A DNA stretch of 64,000 nt from NCBI GenBank assembly GCA_964036275.1, contig OZ038435.1, positions 3,472,001 through 3,536,000 of the forward strand. Direction: 5' to 3'. Positions within the stretch are counted from its first letter, which is position 1. The number at the start of each line of letters is the position of its first letter. Shown in pieces: positions 29,855-40,539 of this stretch. Below the pieces are notes generated by a model. That model was not told the DNA's origin, made no database searches, and saw only the letters and a program-made list of their open reading frames with translations. The DNA comes from Litoditis marina (lineage: Eukaryota > Nematoda > Chromadorea > Rhabditida > Rhabditidae). Position numbers and translations under genes: made by a program.

Positions 29855-32800
29855 AGTTAGAAATACATGGTTTTTCGAAAAGTTTTGGTTGCTACTTTGG
29901 GCGCGGAATATGAGAGTAGTACAGTAGTTTGACTACAAAGTTTTTGGACGAGTTCCATCTAGTTTTTTGTATGTTCTCTGAAAGAACTTTAGCGCCGATT
30001 TTCTGCGATTACAAAAGCTACGAAAGCGAGAGAGCATGTAGGTCAATGAGGCCACACACATCTGCGTCTCTCTGATCTGCACATCACCCTCGTCGAGACC
30101 GCTACAAACGTGACTGGCCAATTGGCTGAGAGGTATCAGATCTGAAATAACAAGATACCACACGGGAAGAATACATACTGACCGACTATGACTACATGTT
30201 CAGATTTTCGTCCTTGTGGCATTACGTTAGAATCACGTGAAAACTTGCAAATATACATTTCGAGATAGAAAGGACATACTCAGGCTGGATTTGACAAGAT
30301 TACGGTGGTTTCAACTGAAAAGACGAGCCTTAGCTGTTGTATTTTTGAAGAGAAGCAAAACTGGACATTTTGAGGACCTTTTATTACGAGAACTGTTTCA
30401 ACTACATTTGAGCAAACTCTATTTTTAAAATAGGGAAGAAGCATACTATTGAACAATACCACACGCTTGGTTTTTGACCGGAACGAAAAACAACAATAAG
30501 TTTCGTTAAACATCAGAGAAAAACTGGTATAATGTTTGATTGTAGAAAAAAATGTTTCATCTGAACAATTTCTTCACTTCATTTGAACAATGTATTATTA
30601 TGTAACACAGGTAAACGTTTATTATGAAATACATCGGCAAGAGTATTGCGGAATAGAAGACATAATTAACTGGCATACATGAACACCTGCGCCCCTCAAT
30701 ATACACAAGTTTAAAGGGACCGTATCGCCCCCTACTTTAGTTGAGTCCCCCCGCAGCACTTTCACCCTCCACTCAAGCTAAAACCTGGAAATCTACTAGA
30801 GGGGGGGGGGGTCAAAATTCAAGTTCGACATTTACTATTCATCCCCCATCTGAGTCGGCGGAGGGTAGAACTTCAATGGTGGGGGGTCAAACTTAAACGA
30901 GTGGGGGCTGAACTTCAATACCGGAAATGTTTACGTTTTACCCCCCACCCTCAAACTTTTGTATTACGTTTAGCGGTTTAGGCGTTTAGGTTATTGAATT
31001 TTCACCTCTCGGTGGGGGGGGGGCTCCAACTACAATTCCTCAAAAGCAATACAAACTCAGAAAAGTGGGGGGGGGGGGGGGGTAAAAAGTCAATGTTCCC
31101 GAATGTGGCAAAATGCAGTGCACGTTGAAACTTTTATCGAAGGAATTGAAAATTAGAAAAATATGCTTATCAACTTATCATCTGCTCCAAGTCTCATGAG
31201 ATTAGTGATAGTACCCTGGTTAATAAATATGTTAAAGCGTAGTGAAACATCGATACAGCGAGTTATCTAAACTGGGATGAACATACCTGCCATGATTGAA
31301 CTTGTTATCCTTAGGTAGAGAATAGACACGATAGTCTCCGCAAGAAATAATAGGAAGACGTATCGATCTACCCGTATGCAGGAGAAACAATGCAGTAGTA
31401 GCCAACAATACTGCGTACGTCGCTTCACGTGTGAACGTGCGCGCTCATGCTAATCAGCTAACACGTTAACAGACAACTATTACGAAATAACAGAAAAGCC
31501 AAGTCTATTTTAACGTTCGCTATCAATACCGTAATAACATGTACCATTTTGACCTACCCCTCTCTGAATTATCTCTCTGAGTGGTGTTTTCGCCGACCAG
31601 CTTGCTCACATGATCTTTCGGGGGCGAATCACAACTCAACAACAGGGATTAAACTACAAATACGAAATCATGATAACATGTACCATTTTCCCTTCTCTAA
31701 ACCAACCCTACAAGTGGTACTTTTGCAGACTACCTCGCTCACATGACAGATTGAGGGTGGGGGTACCGTACCTCTTAGGGTTGTTAAAGTCGAACTCGAA
31801 ACTCGACTCGACTCGAAAAAACTCGAAATTTTCGAGTTGAGTCGAACTCGAAACTCGAAAACTCGAAATTTCTCAAAACTCGAAAACTCGAAAACTCGAA
31901 AACTCGAAATTCTCCAAAAACGCGACAACTCGAAAACTCGAAATTTTCCAAAACTCGAAAACTCGAAAACTCGAAAACTCGAAATTTCTCAAAACTCGAA
32001 AACTCGAAAACTCGAAAACTCGAAATTTTGAACGCGAAAACCCGAAAATCAAAATTTCGGACTCGAAAAATGTCTATTTTGGGTCCAAAAACACTCAAAA
32101 CTCGACTCGACTCGAAAAAACTCGAAAATTTTCGAGTTGAGTCGAACTCGAAACTCGAAAACTCGAAATTTCCCAAAACTCAAAAACTCGAAAACTCGAA
32201 AACTCGAAATTTCCCAAAACTCAAAAACTCGAAAACTCGAAAACTCGAAATTTCCTAAAACTCGAAAACTCGATAACTCGAAAACTCGAAATTTCTCAAA
32301 ACTCGAAAACTCGAAAACTCGAAAACTCGAAATTTCCCAAAACTCGAAAACTCGAAAACTCGAAAACTCGAAATTTTGAACTCGATTAACAACCCTAGTA
32401 CCTCTATAATGTGCAATGTAGGTAATTTTTGGAAAATGAATAAAGTCATTTATTCTATTTTGAGATGGAAGTTCATACATTACGTACAGAAAGTTCAAAA
32501 AGCCATATTATTACGGAGCCAACAGTATTTGGGTTACTGTAATGCAGCAATTTTTAATCTATCACTGCTTTGTAGTGTTCATGATATTTAGAAATCTTTT
32601 TTCGCAGATTTAATATTGGTAATTTTGGCCATGTTTTCAATATGGTTTCGTAATTTTACGGACATTTTAAAAATTTTGTACGTAGGTGAACTCGGCGGTG
32701 TATGTACGTGCGCGTGATCTCGCAACATTTTTGAAACCACGGAGCAAGACAGGAAGTTGACACCTATATAGATGATTTTGGTTTTTTAATGTGAACAATA

Positions 32801-35685
32801 TCGACTAATCGGCTCGAACCTCAAAATTAAAGAGGAACAGTCCCTTTAAGCTCAAAGGCATTAAGCTACGAACTATAACTCAAGTTTAAACATCAACAGA
32901 AGGTCCAAAGTGTCACCATGGGTAGTTTATAGGAATAAACATCTTTGTGAAAGTTTGGAGATAAACAACTTATACAGTTTTTGATAAGAGACATCTGCTC
33001 AATGTGTTTAAGCTTAATCGTCACCCACTCGGATTACAACCAAACAATGATAGCATCAAACTACAAACAAAAGACCTTGATACAGTGTACCATTTGAACT
33101 ACCCTAAACGATCTCTCTGATTGGTACTTCTTGCGGACTACCTTGCACACATGACCCTTTGAGGGTGAACTGCAACCAAACCATGGTGGGGGACAAACAC
33201 AAACAAACACAAGACCTTAATAACATGTAACATTTGACCTACCATTCTCTAAATGATCTCTAAGTAATGTTTATTGCAGACTACCTTGCCCACATGACCC
33301 TCCGGTGTCCGTGGGGTCAGTTCGACTGTGACCCGACCTTGTTTCTGCCGCACTGCGTTCCGTTCGCGGCGGTACGCGACTGTCGTAGAGATTGTCCCAA
33401 CGGAGCCGACGAAAGTAGGCCAGACTTTTTAAAATAGTTGCCTTTATTCAATTGAAAAAGAACGATTATGTGGACCAATCCCAACGCTTCGGTCCTTTGA
33501 ACTGCAATATACTATTCAATTTCTTAAACGACCGATGCTTCGGGATTGGTCCACAAAATCGTCCTGCTTTAAAGGGATCGTTCCTCTTTGATTCGAAGGT
33601 TTGAGCTGATCAGTCGATAATGTTAACATTAAAAAACCACAATCATTGATCTAGGGGTCAAATTCCTGTCCTGATCCGTGTTCTCAAAAATGCGGCGCGA
33701 TCACGCGCACGTACATACACCGCTCAGTTCACCTACGTACACATTTTTCAAAATATCTATAAAAATACAAAAACATATTCAAAACATGGCCGAAATTACC
33801 GCAATCAGCGCTGTGAAGGAAGATTTGTAGATATCATGAAAACAACAAGGCAGTGAGAGATTAAGGATTGCTGCATTACAGTAACCCAAATCCGGTCGGC
33901 TTCTATTTTGCTCCGTAATAATGTGGTCTTTTGCACTTTCTGTATTTAACGTGTGAAACTTTCATCTCAAATCAGAACAAATGACTTTTTCATTTTTCAA
34001 AAATAACTTACATTGCACATTATAGAGGTACGGTCCCTTTAACATGATCATCGTCGTCCAATACTGTTAAATTGCATGTAACACTATGTGCGCGTAATAG
34101 GGTAACCATACCCCTTTTCTTCTCAACAGATCTCTTCATTTATCCATTTTGAGTGCCACATGGTATGTGGTAAGGCACGTGTTCAATCAAGAATAAGTTC
34201 TATTCTATAAGCATTATTCTCATCCTACAATATCATTTTCACCACGTGGTTGTCAACCACTTTCATACATATAGAATAACTAATTAAAATAATAAAGAGT
34301 GTTACATAACTAGTGTTTCACAAAAAAGTTTTCAGTGTGCGGCCAAGGTCAAGTTCTGTGTGACGTCACAGTTCAAAGGTCAGGCTGTGGTCAATGCGTG
34401 CCGGCACATGAACAGCACATGCAGTGCGTGGATCGGAAGTGTACGTTTTGCGCGGGAACTTCAAACTTTTAACCGTTTTTTTCTCATTCAAACGTTAAAG
34501 AAACCGTTCCGCTATAATCTGAGTTTCACGAAAAGTTCAAAAAGCTCAAAAAAGTCTCTCAATGTCTTCCCACAGACCATGAAAAAACTTTCTGATAAAA
34601 AGTTTGCAAAATTTGCACAACATCGGTGTCATTACGTAAGCCGCTTTTCTGAGAAAACTAAGCGAGATAGAGATATGAAAGTATATATTTTTGATAATGG
34701 TTTTTCATTTGCCAAAAGGTTAGATTGTTAACTCACAAGTCAAAATTAGAGCGGGACGGATTCTTTAACTTCTCGTGAAACATAAACTTGAACTCTGTTT
34801 CAGCTCGCAGTCATGATGCATAATAACGGCACACACTTTTAAGTCTATTAGGAGACAAATTGTGAAATAGAGGAACGCTTGAAATTTCGATGACTATACG
34901 CTCTATTGTACTTCTCATTTTTGAATTATTCCGAAGCATAACCTAACAGAAAGAAACTGAAGTCTGCTAAGTGCTTGAAGTATAAGAAACCAATAAACTT
35001 TCGTTGTATTTTGATCTCGAAAACATGTCAGTTTCTATTGAAATTTGACTGAAACGAAAACGTGATCAAACTACATACACAGCGGGATAGGGGCTATGCT
35101 ACACAGTATAGAATTGCTTTGAAAATATCCAAACCCATACCACGCTTATCGCCCACTCCTAGGAGGGGCTTCCAAAAATGGTGGTCCCTTTAGAACGTGA
35201 CACCCCCGGGTAGTGCCATGTTCTGGTCCAACCTTCCATACCATAGGAAACCGAATGGGGGAGATCGCGTATGACCAATCGTATCATGGCGGACTCGACT
35301 TAACGTTTCCTTCGTGGGTTGGCAATGGACGCCTAGCCATGTCTGCGGTTGCGCCGTATCTAGTACGGGAAACTCATTGCGCGGAGGAATGAGCGGGGCT
35401 AGCCCTGGAGCGCGTGCTATAAGAATACGACTGATACAAGATAATCAGGAACGAAAAAACTGATGAAGGTTGCGTAACCTACATACATATTATAAAAATA
35501 TTATGTGAAGTTTACTGAACCAGACATTCAAACAACAAACAAGCATCTAAGTGGTATATGTTAAATTCCAGGGCAGCACATGTGTACAGAGCCGTTAGCC
35601 ATAAAATGTGCAACAACCACAAATTGCGTACTACGGCAATGGTTATCGGACGGGAGAGACGATTGTGGGGATGGGAGTGATGAAG
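29642..35685 (+). CDS. LDL-receptor class A domain protein (secreted or type I membrane), 5' part, 4 exons
   Basis: Exons: 29642-29705, 33280-33414, 34336-34440, 35572-35685. Every junction is phase 1, the symmetric class typical of shuffled extracellular modules. Exon 1 encodes MLFSILLAVFPSCYT, a short signal-peptide-like start. Exon 2 plus the start of exon 3 gives one six-Cys LDLa module (CPWGQFDC, PHCVPF, CRRDCPNGADE, then MC). Exon 3 is Cys-rich (CGQCVPAHEQHMQC). Exon 4 holds a classic LDLa end, CVLRQWLSDGRDDCGDGSDE, with the calcium-binding acidic residues. LDLa modules bind ligands outside the cell. The donor GTAGGA after exon 4 opens directly into the tRNA array, so later exons, if any, lie beyond 64000. 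Assigning exon 1 to this gene rests on phase and order only. Confidence 0.6.
30010..30125 (+). repeat. GCGAGAGAGCATG repeat, family 3 (copy 3)
   Basis: AAAGCGAGAGAGCATGTAGG, GTCAATGAGGCCACACACA, CGTCGAGACCGCTACAAACG and GGCCAATTGGC. Confidence 0.65.
30725..31085. repeat. G/C-tract repeat region with GGGGGTCAAA/CTTCAA units
   Basis: Several runs of 6-18 G or C separated by TCAAACTT-like spacers. Compositionally like 21170-21500. A TTTAAAGGGACCGTA end resembling the TTAA element family lies at 30711-30725. Confidence 0.6.
31509..31760 (+). repeat. Two decayed copies of the LDLa exon 2 start and its upstream intron
   Basis: Each reads ATAACATGTACCATTT...ACCAGCTTGCTCACATGA or GCAGACTACCTCGCTCACAT, matching the real exon 2 border at 33280 (GCAGACTACCTTGCCCACAT). 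Both lose the reading frame within about 10 codons (ACAGATTGA in the second). Confidence 0.65.
31757..32849 (+). mobile_element. TTAA-type nonautonomous element, copy A, interrupted by the hAT-like element
   Basis: The body at 32398-32845 matches the reverse complement of 33573-34038 throughout (for example GTACGTAGGTGAACT, GGTGTATGTACGTGCGCGTG, GGTTTTTTAATGT). It ends AGTCCCT followed by TTAA. The left end, CCGTACCTCT, precedes the inserted 622-bp element. Confidence 0.75.
31776..32397. mobile_element. 622-bp hAT-like nonautonomous element filled with CTCGAAAA repeats
   Basis: Termini TAGGGTTGTTAA / TTAACAACCCTA, flanked by perfect 8-bp duplications GTACCTCT (31768-31775 and 32398-32405). 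The interior is tandem ACTCGAAA with phrases such as AAATTTCTCAAA, plus two copies of an ACTCGACTCGACTCGAAA block ~304 bp apart (31795 and 32099). Inserted inside another element (31757-32849). Confidence 0.85.
33073..33180 (+). repeat. Third decayed copy of the LDLa exon 2 start
   Basis: GACTACCTTGCACACATGAC then CCTTTGA, an in-frame stop. It lies about 140 bp upstream of the intact exon and its acceptor has become GCGG. Confidence 0.7.
33457..33567. mobile_element. Short inverted-repeat element, family 1 (copy 3)
   Basis: Arms GAACGATTATGTGGACCAAT and ATTGGTCCACAAAATCGTCC; inner arms CAACGCTTCGGTCCTTTGAA and TTAAACGACCGATGCTTCGG. Abuts the TTAA-type copy B. Confidence 0.75.
33569..34042 (-). 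mobile_element. TTAA-type nonautonomous element, copy B
   Basis: Bounded by TTAA on both sides; termini AGGGATCG / CGGTCCCT; 466 bp between the TTAAs. A TTAA target duplication is typical of piggyBac-like elements. No coding capacity. Inverted relative to copy A on the other side of LDLa exon 2. Confidence 0.75.
34075..34210 (+). repeat. Dispersed SINE-like repeat (copy 2)
   Basis: GTGCGCGTAATAGGGTAACC, GAGTGCCACATGG, GGCACGTGTTCAATC then AAGAATAAG, parallel to 4262-4400. Confidence 0.5.
35140..35430. other. Unassigned GC-richer stretch in LDLa intron 3
   Basis: About 290 bp richer in G+C than the surrounding intron, with partly complementary segments (GCCTAGCC near 35332 and GGGGCTAGCC near 35395). 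Not recognised as a known structural RNA or exon. Confidence 0.25.
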
Positions 35686-35757
35686 GTAGGAACTTGGGTC
35701 AGCCTATTTGGTCAAGATGGCCGAACAGTAGTCCACTGTACTCAGCCATGCTTACTT

Positions 35758-35830
35758 GGCCGCGTGGCCCAATGGATAAGGCGTCGGACTTCGAATCCGA
35801 AGATTGCAGGTTCGATCCCTGCCGTGATCG
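35758..35830 (+). tRNA. tRNA-Arg(TCG), array copy 1 (variant)
   Basis: Full cloverleaf: acceptor GGCCGCG/CGTGATC, anticodon loop CTTCGAA (anticodon TCG, reads CGA), T-loop TTCGATC, no intron, no encoded CCA. Box A TGGCCCAATGG and box B GGTTCGATCCC are internal. TTTT follows 6 nt after the gene as Pol III terminator. G70 to A here breaks one acceptor pair; the other copies have CGTGGTC. Confidence 0.9.
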
Positions 35831-36246
35831 AAAGTTTTGCTTCCTTTTGAAACTTGAGATGTGCAACCGAGTCTATCTCAAACAAGCCACCATTTTTCGA
35901 ACGCTCTATAAGTTTTGTCCTTTTTCCGAAAATAATGTAACCTATTTTCTATCAAGAAAAGTAATTAATGTCCAAATATTTCAATCAAATGATTTTCAAA
36001 TTGGTTTTATTAACAAATTGGTCCATTCGGAAGAATATCAGTATTTTTTGCTTCTATATCCTCACGTAGCACGCTCGGATGCAAACGTACATATTAGGAG
36101 TGGCATAAAGTTCATAAAAAGCTGGCGATAGTAGTGGGGTCAGCCTATTTACTCAAGATGGCCGAACAGTAGTCCACTGTACTCAGCCATCCTTACGTGG
36201 CCGCGTGGCCCAATGGATAAGGCGTCGGACTTCGAATCCGAAGATT

Positions 36247-37426
36247 CCACCATTTGTGTCATTCCACCATTTGTGTCGGTCGTGTGAGGTGACCCCTCTC
36301 GATTGATTACTATGCCATCGCCTCGTCCAAAAATGGTACCACTTCGAACCCATTTTTCCACCCTTTTGAGTGAAATCAAAACACTCAATTCCAAACTCGA
36401 CTCTCTGACTCAATCTCTACCCACTATTATTCAATCCCAACTCCACCACTTCAATGATCGTCGCTGTCTCACTATTTATGGCCTACCAGAGGATTCTTCA
36501 ACAAAGAAAAAGGTGAATGCAGTTTTCAATTTGGTCTCCGTTTCTCCATCTAATATTTCCATTCTTCACCGTTTGGGTAAACCTCGTCAAGATGGTTTAC
36601 CTCGTCCACTCAAAGTATCTATCAAAGATGGTATTCCGTTTCCTCGTCTTATTGATCTTTCTACTGCTATGAAGTCTGATGCTTCTATGTCAACTTTTCA
36701 TGTTCGGAAGTTCGAGACCCCGGAACAGCGGAAGGCCGGATTCCTCGCCAGACAATCGAAACGAGACGCCGCCCGAGCTGAGGTCACCGACCAAACTACA
36801 ACACCAACACCGTCTGCCGATCCTATTCTGCCAATTGAAATGGAGTTAGTTGAACAAACTAGGAATGTCGTTTCCAATCGTGTGTCCGCATTTCCATCTC
36901 CAAATTCTATATCTACCCGTACAACCCATGTTCATCTTGATGATCAACCTGCTATCCAAAGTCCCGTTCCTGTTGAAGTTACACAAATATCTGATGCTCC
37001 TTCTCCTATGTGTGATACACCATCCATTATTGACTCTCCATCGTTTCATGATGCTCTTGATGATGCTTCTTTGAAATGTGTAAATGACAATGTTGAGATA
37101 TTGTATAATATGCAGCTGAGTGGAGTTTCTATGCGTGAACGTTACAGCTGTTTCCATGGGTGCTATCAATTGACCCCTCATCTAGCCCCAATTGTTTCTG
37201 ACGTGTACTTTGATCGCTATGGTTTCCGTTTCAACATCAATCAATCTTGGGTACCTCTTCCATCTCTGTCTTCTAACTGAGCCTCAATGACATCAACAAC
37301 AAATGCTATTAGCAACTTTCTTCATGTACCTGTTTTTCTTTTGTTTTCTCAAATGTCAGTTTGAATAGTTTACATTTCGTGATTTCATATTGGTCTATTA
37401 TTATACTGATAAACATTATTATTACT
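36247..37426 (+). mobile_element. LINE-type ORF1-only element inserted in a tRNA gene
   Basis: 1,180 bp between 7-bp target duplications GAAGATT (36240-36246, 37427-37433). It starts with two copies of CCACCATTTGTGTC, carries a complete ORF1, and ends with an ATT-rich tail (AAACATTATTATTACT). A remnant reading frame after ORF1 starts MTSTTNAISNFLHVPV and stops after 25 codons, as if ORF2 had been deleted internally. Confidence 0.75.
36312..37280 (+). CDS. LINE ORF1-like nucleic-acid-binding protein, 322 aa
   Basis: ORF1 proteins of non-LTR retrotransposons bind element RNA and act as chaperones in the ribonucleoprotein. Seen here: an N-terminal heptad-like segment (STLLSEIKTLNSKLDSLTQ, ~16-34); an RRM-like core starting CLTIYGLPED (~56-65), followed by ILHRLGKPR and PLKVSI; then a basic stretch with FLARQSKRDAARAE (~148-161); then a Ser/Thr/Pro-rich C-terminal part (~165-260). 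The ATG at 36312 was chosen over upstream non-ATG codons. No reverse transcriptase follows. The frame is intact over 969 nt, so the insertion is probably young or the protein was recently functional. The exact clade (CR1, Jockey or other) is not fixed. Confidence 0.7.
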   Translation: MPSPRPKMVPLRTHFSTLLSEIKTLNSKLDSLTQSLPTIIQSQLHHFNDRRCLTIYGLPEDSSTKKKVNAVFNLVSVSPSNISILHRLGKPRQDGLPRPLKVSIKDGIPFPRLIDLSTAMKSDASMSTFHVRKFETPEQRKAGFLARQSKRDAARAEVTDQTTTPTPSADPILPIEMELVEQTRNVVSNRVSAFPSPNSISTRTTHVHLDDQPAIQSPVPVEVTQISDAPSPMCDTPSIIDSPSFHDALDDASLKCVNDNVEILYNMQLSGVSMRERYSCFHGCYQLTPHLAPIVSDVYFDRYGFRFNINQSWVPLPSLSSN

Positions 37427-37815
37427 GAAGATTGCAGGTTCGATCCCTGCCGTGGTCGAAAGTTTTGCTTCCTTTTGAAATTTGAAATGTGGAACCGATT
37501 CTATCTCAAACAAGCTACCGTTTACCAAACGCTCTATAAGTTTTCTATTTTTTTCGGTAAAAAATCTAACCTAGTTTCCACCAAGAAAGGGCATTGGAAT
37601 TTTAGGATTTTCAAATTGGTTTTATTATCAAATTAATTAATTCAGAATTGTAACATGTTTTTCTTCTTCCATATCCTCACGTAGCACCCTCAGATGCAAA
37701 CGTACATATTAGGACTAACGTAATGTTCATAAAAAAAGCTGGCGATAGTAGTGGGGTCAGCCTATTGGCTCAAGATGGCCGAACAGTAGTCCACTGTACT
37801 CAGCCATCCTTACGT

Positions 37816-37888
37816 GGCCGCGTGGCCCAATGGATAAGGCGTCGGACTTCGAATCCGAAGATTGCAGGTTCGATCCCTGCCGTGGTCG
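37816..37888 (+). tRNA. tRNA-Arg(TCG), array copy 3
   Basis: First unit after the split copy; its spacer starts the A/B series. 440 bp to the next start. Confidence 0.96.
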
Positions 37889-38255
37889 AAAGTTTTGCTT
37901 CCTTTTGAAATTTGAAATGTGGAACCGATTCTATCTCAAACAAGCTACCGTTTACCAAACGCTCTATAAGTTTTCTATTTTTTCGGTAAAAAATCTAACC
38001 TAGTTTCCACCAAGAAAGGGCATTAGTATTCAAATATTTCAATTTTAGGATTTTCAAATTGGTTTTATTAACAAATTAATTAATTCAGAATTGTAACATG
38101 TTTTTCCTTCTATATCAGCACGTAGCACGCTCAGATGTAAACGTACATATTAGGACTAACGTAAAGTTCATAAAAAAGCTGGCGGTAGTAGTGGGGTCAG
38201 CCTATTTGCTCAAGATGACCGAACAGTAGTCCACTGTACTCAGCCATCCTTACGT

Positions 38256-38328
38256 GGCCGCGTGGCCCAATGGATAAGGCGTCGGACTTCGAATCCGAAG
38301 ATTGCAGGTTCGATCCCTGCCGTGGTCG
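38256..38328 (+). tRNA. tRNA-Arg(TCG), array copy 4
   Basis: Consensus gene; A-type 5' spacer; 443 bp to the next start. Confidence 0.97.
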
Positions 38329-38698
38329 AAAGTTTTGCTTCCTTTTGAAATTTGAAATGTGGAACCGATTCTATCTCAAACAAGCTACCGTTTACCAAAC
38401 GCTCTATAAGTTTTCTTTTTTTTTCGGTAAAAAATCTAACCTAGTTTCCACCAAGAAAGGGCATTAGTATTCAAATATTTCAATTTTAAGATTTTCAAAT
38501 TGGTTTTATTAACAAATTAATTAATTCAGAATTGTAACATGTTTTTCTTTTTCCATATCCTCACGTAGCACCCTCAGATGCAAACGTACATATTAGGACT
38601 AACGTAATGTTCATAAAAAAGCTGGCGATAGTAGTGGGGTCAGCCTATTTGCTCAAGATGGCCGAACAGTAGTCCACTGTACTCAGCCATCCTTACGT

Positions 38699-38771
38699 GG
38701 CCGCGTGGCCCAATGGATAAGGCGTCGGACTTCGAATCCGAAGATTGCAGGTTCGATCCCTGCCGTGGTCG
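38699..38771 (+). tRNA. tRNA-Arg(TCG), array copy 5
   Basis: Consensus gene; B-type 5' spacer; 442 bp to next. Confidence 0.97.
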
Positions 38772-39140
38772 AAAGTTTTGCTTCCTTTTGAAATTTGAAA
38801 TGTGGAACCGATTCTATCTCAAACAAGCTACCGTTTACCAAACGCTCTATAAGTTTTCTATTTTTTCGGTAAAAAATCTAACCTAGTTTCCACCAAGAAA
38901 GGGCATTAGTATTCAAATATTTCAATTTTAAGATTTTCAAATTGGTTTTATTAACAAATTAATTAATTCAGAATTGTAACATGTTTTTCTTCTTCCATAT
39001 CCTCACGTAGCACCCTCAGATGCAAACGTACATATTAGGACTAACGTAATGTTCATAAAAAAGCTGGCGATAGTAGTGGGGTCAGCCTATTTGCTCAAGA
39101 TGGCCGAACAGTAGTCCACTGTACTCAGCCATCCTTACGT

Positions 39141-39213
39141 GGCCGCGTGGCCCAATGGATAAGGCGTCGGACTTCGAATCCGAAGATTGCAGGTTCGATC
39201 CCTGCCGTGGTCG
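39141..39213 (+). tRNA. tRNA-Arg(TCG), array copy 6
   Basis: Consensus gene; B-type 5' spacer; 442 bp to next. Confidence 0.97.
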
Positions 39214-39582
39214 AAAGTTTTGCTTCCTTTTGAAATTTGAAATGTGGAACCGATTCTATCTCAAACAATCTACCGTATACCAAACGCTCTATAAGTTTTC
39301 TATTTTTTCGGTAAAAAATCTAACCTAGTTTCCACCAAGAAAGGGCATTAGTATTCAAATATTTCAATTTTGAGATTTTCAAATTGGTTTTATTAACAAA
39401 TTAATTAATTCAGAATTGTAACATGTTTTTCTTCTTCCATATCCTCACGTAGCACCCTCAGATGCAAACGTACATATTAGGACTAACGTAATGTTCATAA
39501 AAAAGCTGGCGATAGTAGTGGGGTCAGCCTATTTGCTCAAGATGACCGAACAGTAGTCCACTGTACTCAGCCATCCTTACGT

Positions 39583-39655
39583 GGCCGCGTGGCCCAATGG
39601 ATAAGGCGTCGGACTTCGAATCCGAAGATTGCAGGTTCGATCCCTGCCGTGGTCG
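39583..39655 (+). tRNA. tRNA-Arg(TCG), array copy 7
   Basis: Consensus gene; mosaic B/A 5' spacer; 441 bp to next. Confidence 0.97.
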
Positions 39656-40023
39656 AAAGTTTTGCTTCCTTTTGAAATTTGAAATGTGGAACCGATTCTA
39701 TCTCAAACAATCTACCGTTTACCAAACGCTCTATAAGTTTTCTATTTTTTCGGTAAAAAATCTAACCTAGTTTCCACCAGGAAAGGGCATTAGTATTAAA
39801 ATATTTCAATTTTAGGATTTTCAAATTGGTTTTATTAACAAATTAATTAATTCAGAATTGTAACATGTTTTTTCTTCTATATCAGCACGTAGCACGCTCA
39901 GATGCAAACGTACATATTAGAACTAACGTAAAGTTCATAAAAAAAGCTGGCGATAGTAGTGGGGTCAGCCTATTTGCTCAAGATGACCGAACAGTAGTCC
40001 ACTGTACTCAGCCATCCTTACGT

Positions 40024-40096
40024 GGCCGCGTGGCCCAATGGATAAGGCGTCGGACTTCGAATCCGAAGATTGCAGGTTCGATCCCTGCCGTGGTCG
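40024..40096 (+). tRNA. tRNA-Arg(TCG), array copy 8
   Basis: Consensus gene; 5' spacer has the AGAACTAACG variant also seen after 60737; 443 bp to next. Confidence 0.97.
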
Positions 40097-40466
40097 AAAG
40101 TTTTGCTTCCTTTTGAAATTTGAAATGTGGAACCGATTCTATCTCAAACAATCTACCGTTTACCAAACGCTCTATAAGTTTTCTATTTTTTTCGGTAAAA
40201 AATCTAACCTAGTTTCCACCAAGAAAGGGCATTAGTATTAAAATATTTCAATTTTAGGATTTTCAAATTGGTTTTATTAACAAATTAATTAATTCAGAAT
40301 TGTAACATGTTTTTCTTCTTCCATATCCTCACGTAGCACCCTCAGATGCAAACGTACATATTAGGACTAACGTAATGTTCATAAAAAAGCTGGCGATAGT
40401 AGTGGGGTCAGCCTATTTGCTCAAGATGGCCGAACAGTAGTCCACTGTACTCAGCCATCCTTACGT

Positions 40467-40539
40467 GGCCGCGTGGCCCAATGGATAAGGCGTCGGACTT
40501 CGAATCCGAAGATTGCAGGTTCGATCCCTGCCGTGGTCG
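40467..40539 (+). tRNA. tRNA-Arg(TCG), array copy 9
   Basis: Consensus gene; B-type 5' spacer; 442 bp to next. Confidence 0.97.

Larger units (their letters stand above)
36199..37458 (+). pseudogene. tRNA-Arg(TCG), array copy 2, split by the ORF1 element
   Basis: 5' part 36199-36246 and 3' part 37427-37458, separated by the insertion at 36247-37426 in the variable region. GAAGATT is duplicated on both sides. The copy cannot yield a normal tRNA. Confidence 0.92.

Noticed and set aside
31784..32498. Open frames of repeated FEFSSFRVF or KTRKLEIS type
   Set aside because: Produced by the CTCGAAAA satellite inside the hAT-like element.
38270..38467. Recurring open frame MDKASDFESEDCRFDPCRGRK... 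in many array units
   Set aside because: It is translation of the tRNA-Arg gene itself plus spacer; it starts at the ATG of box A in every copy and has no coding signal.
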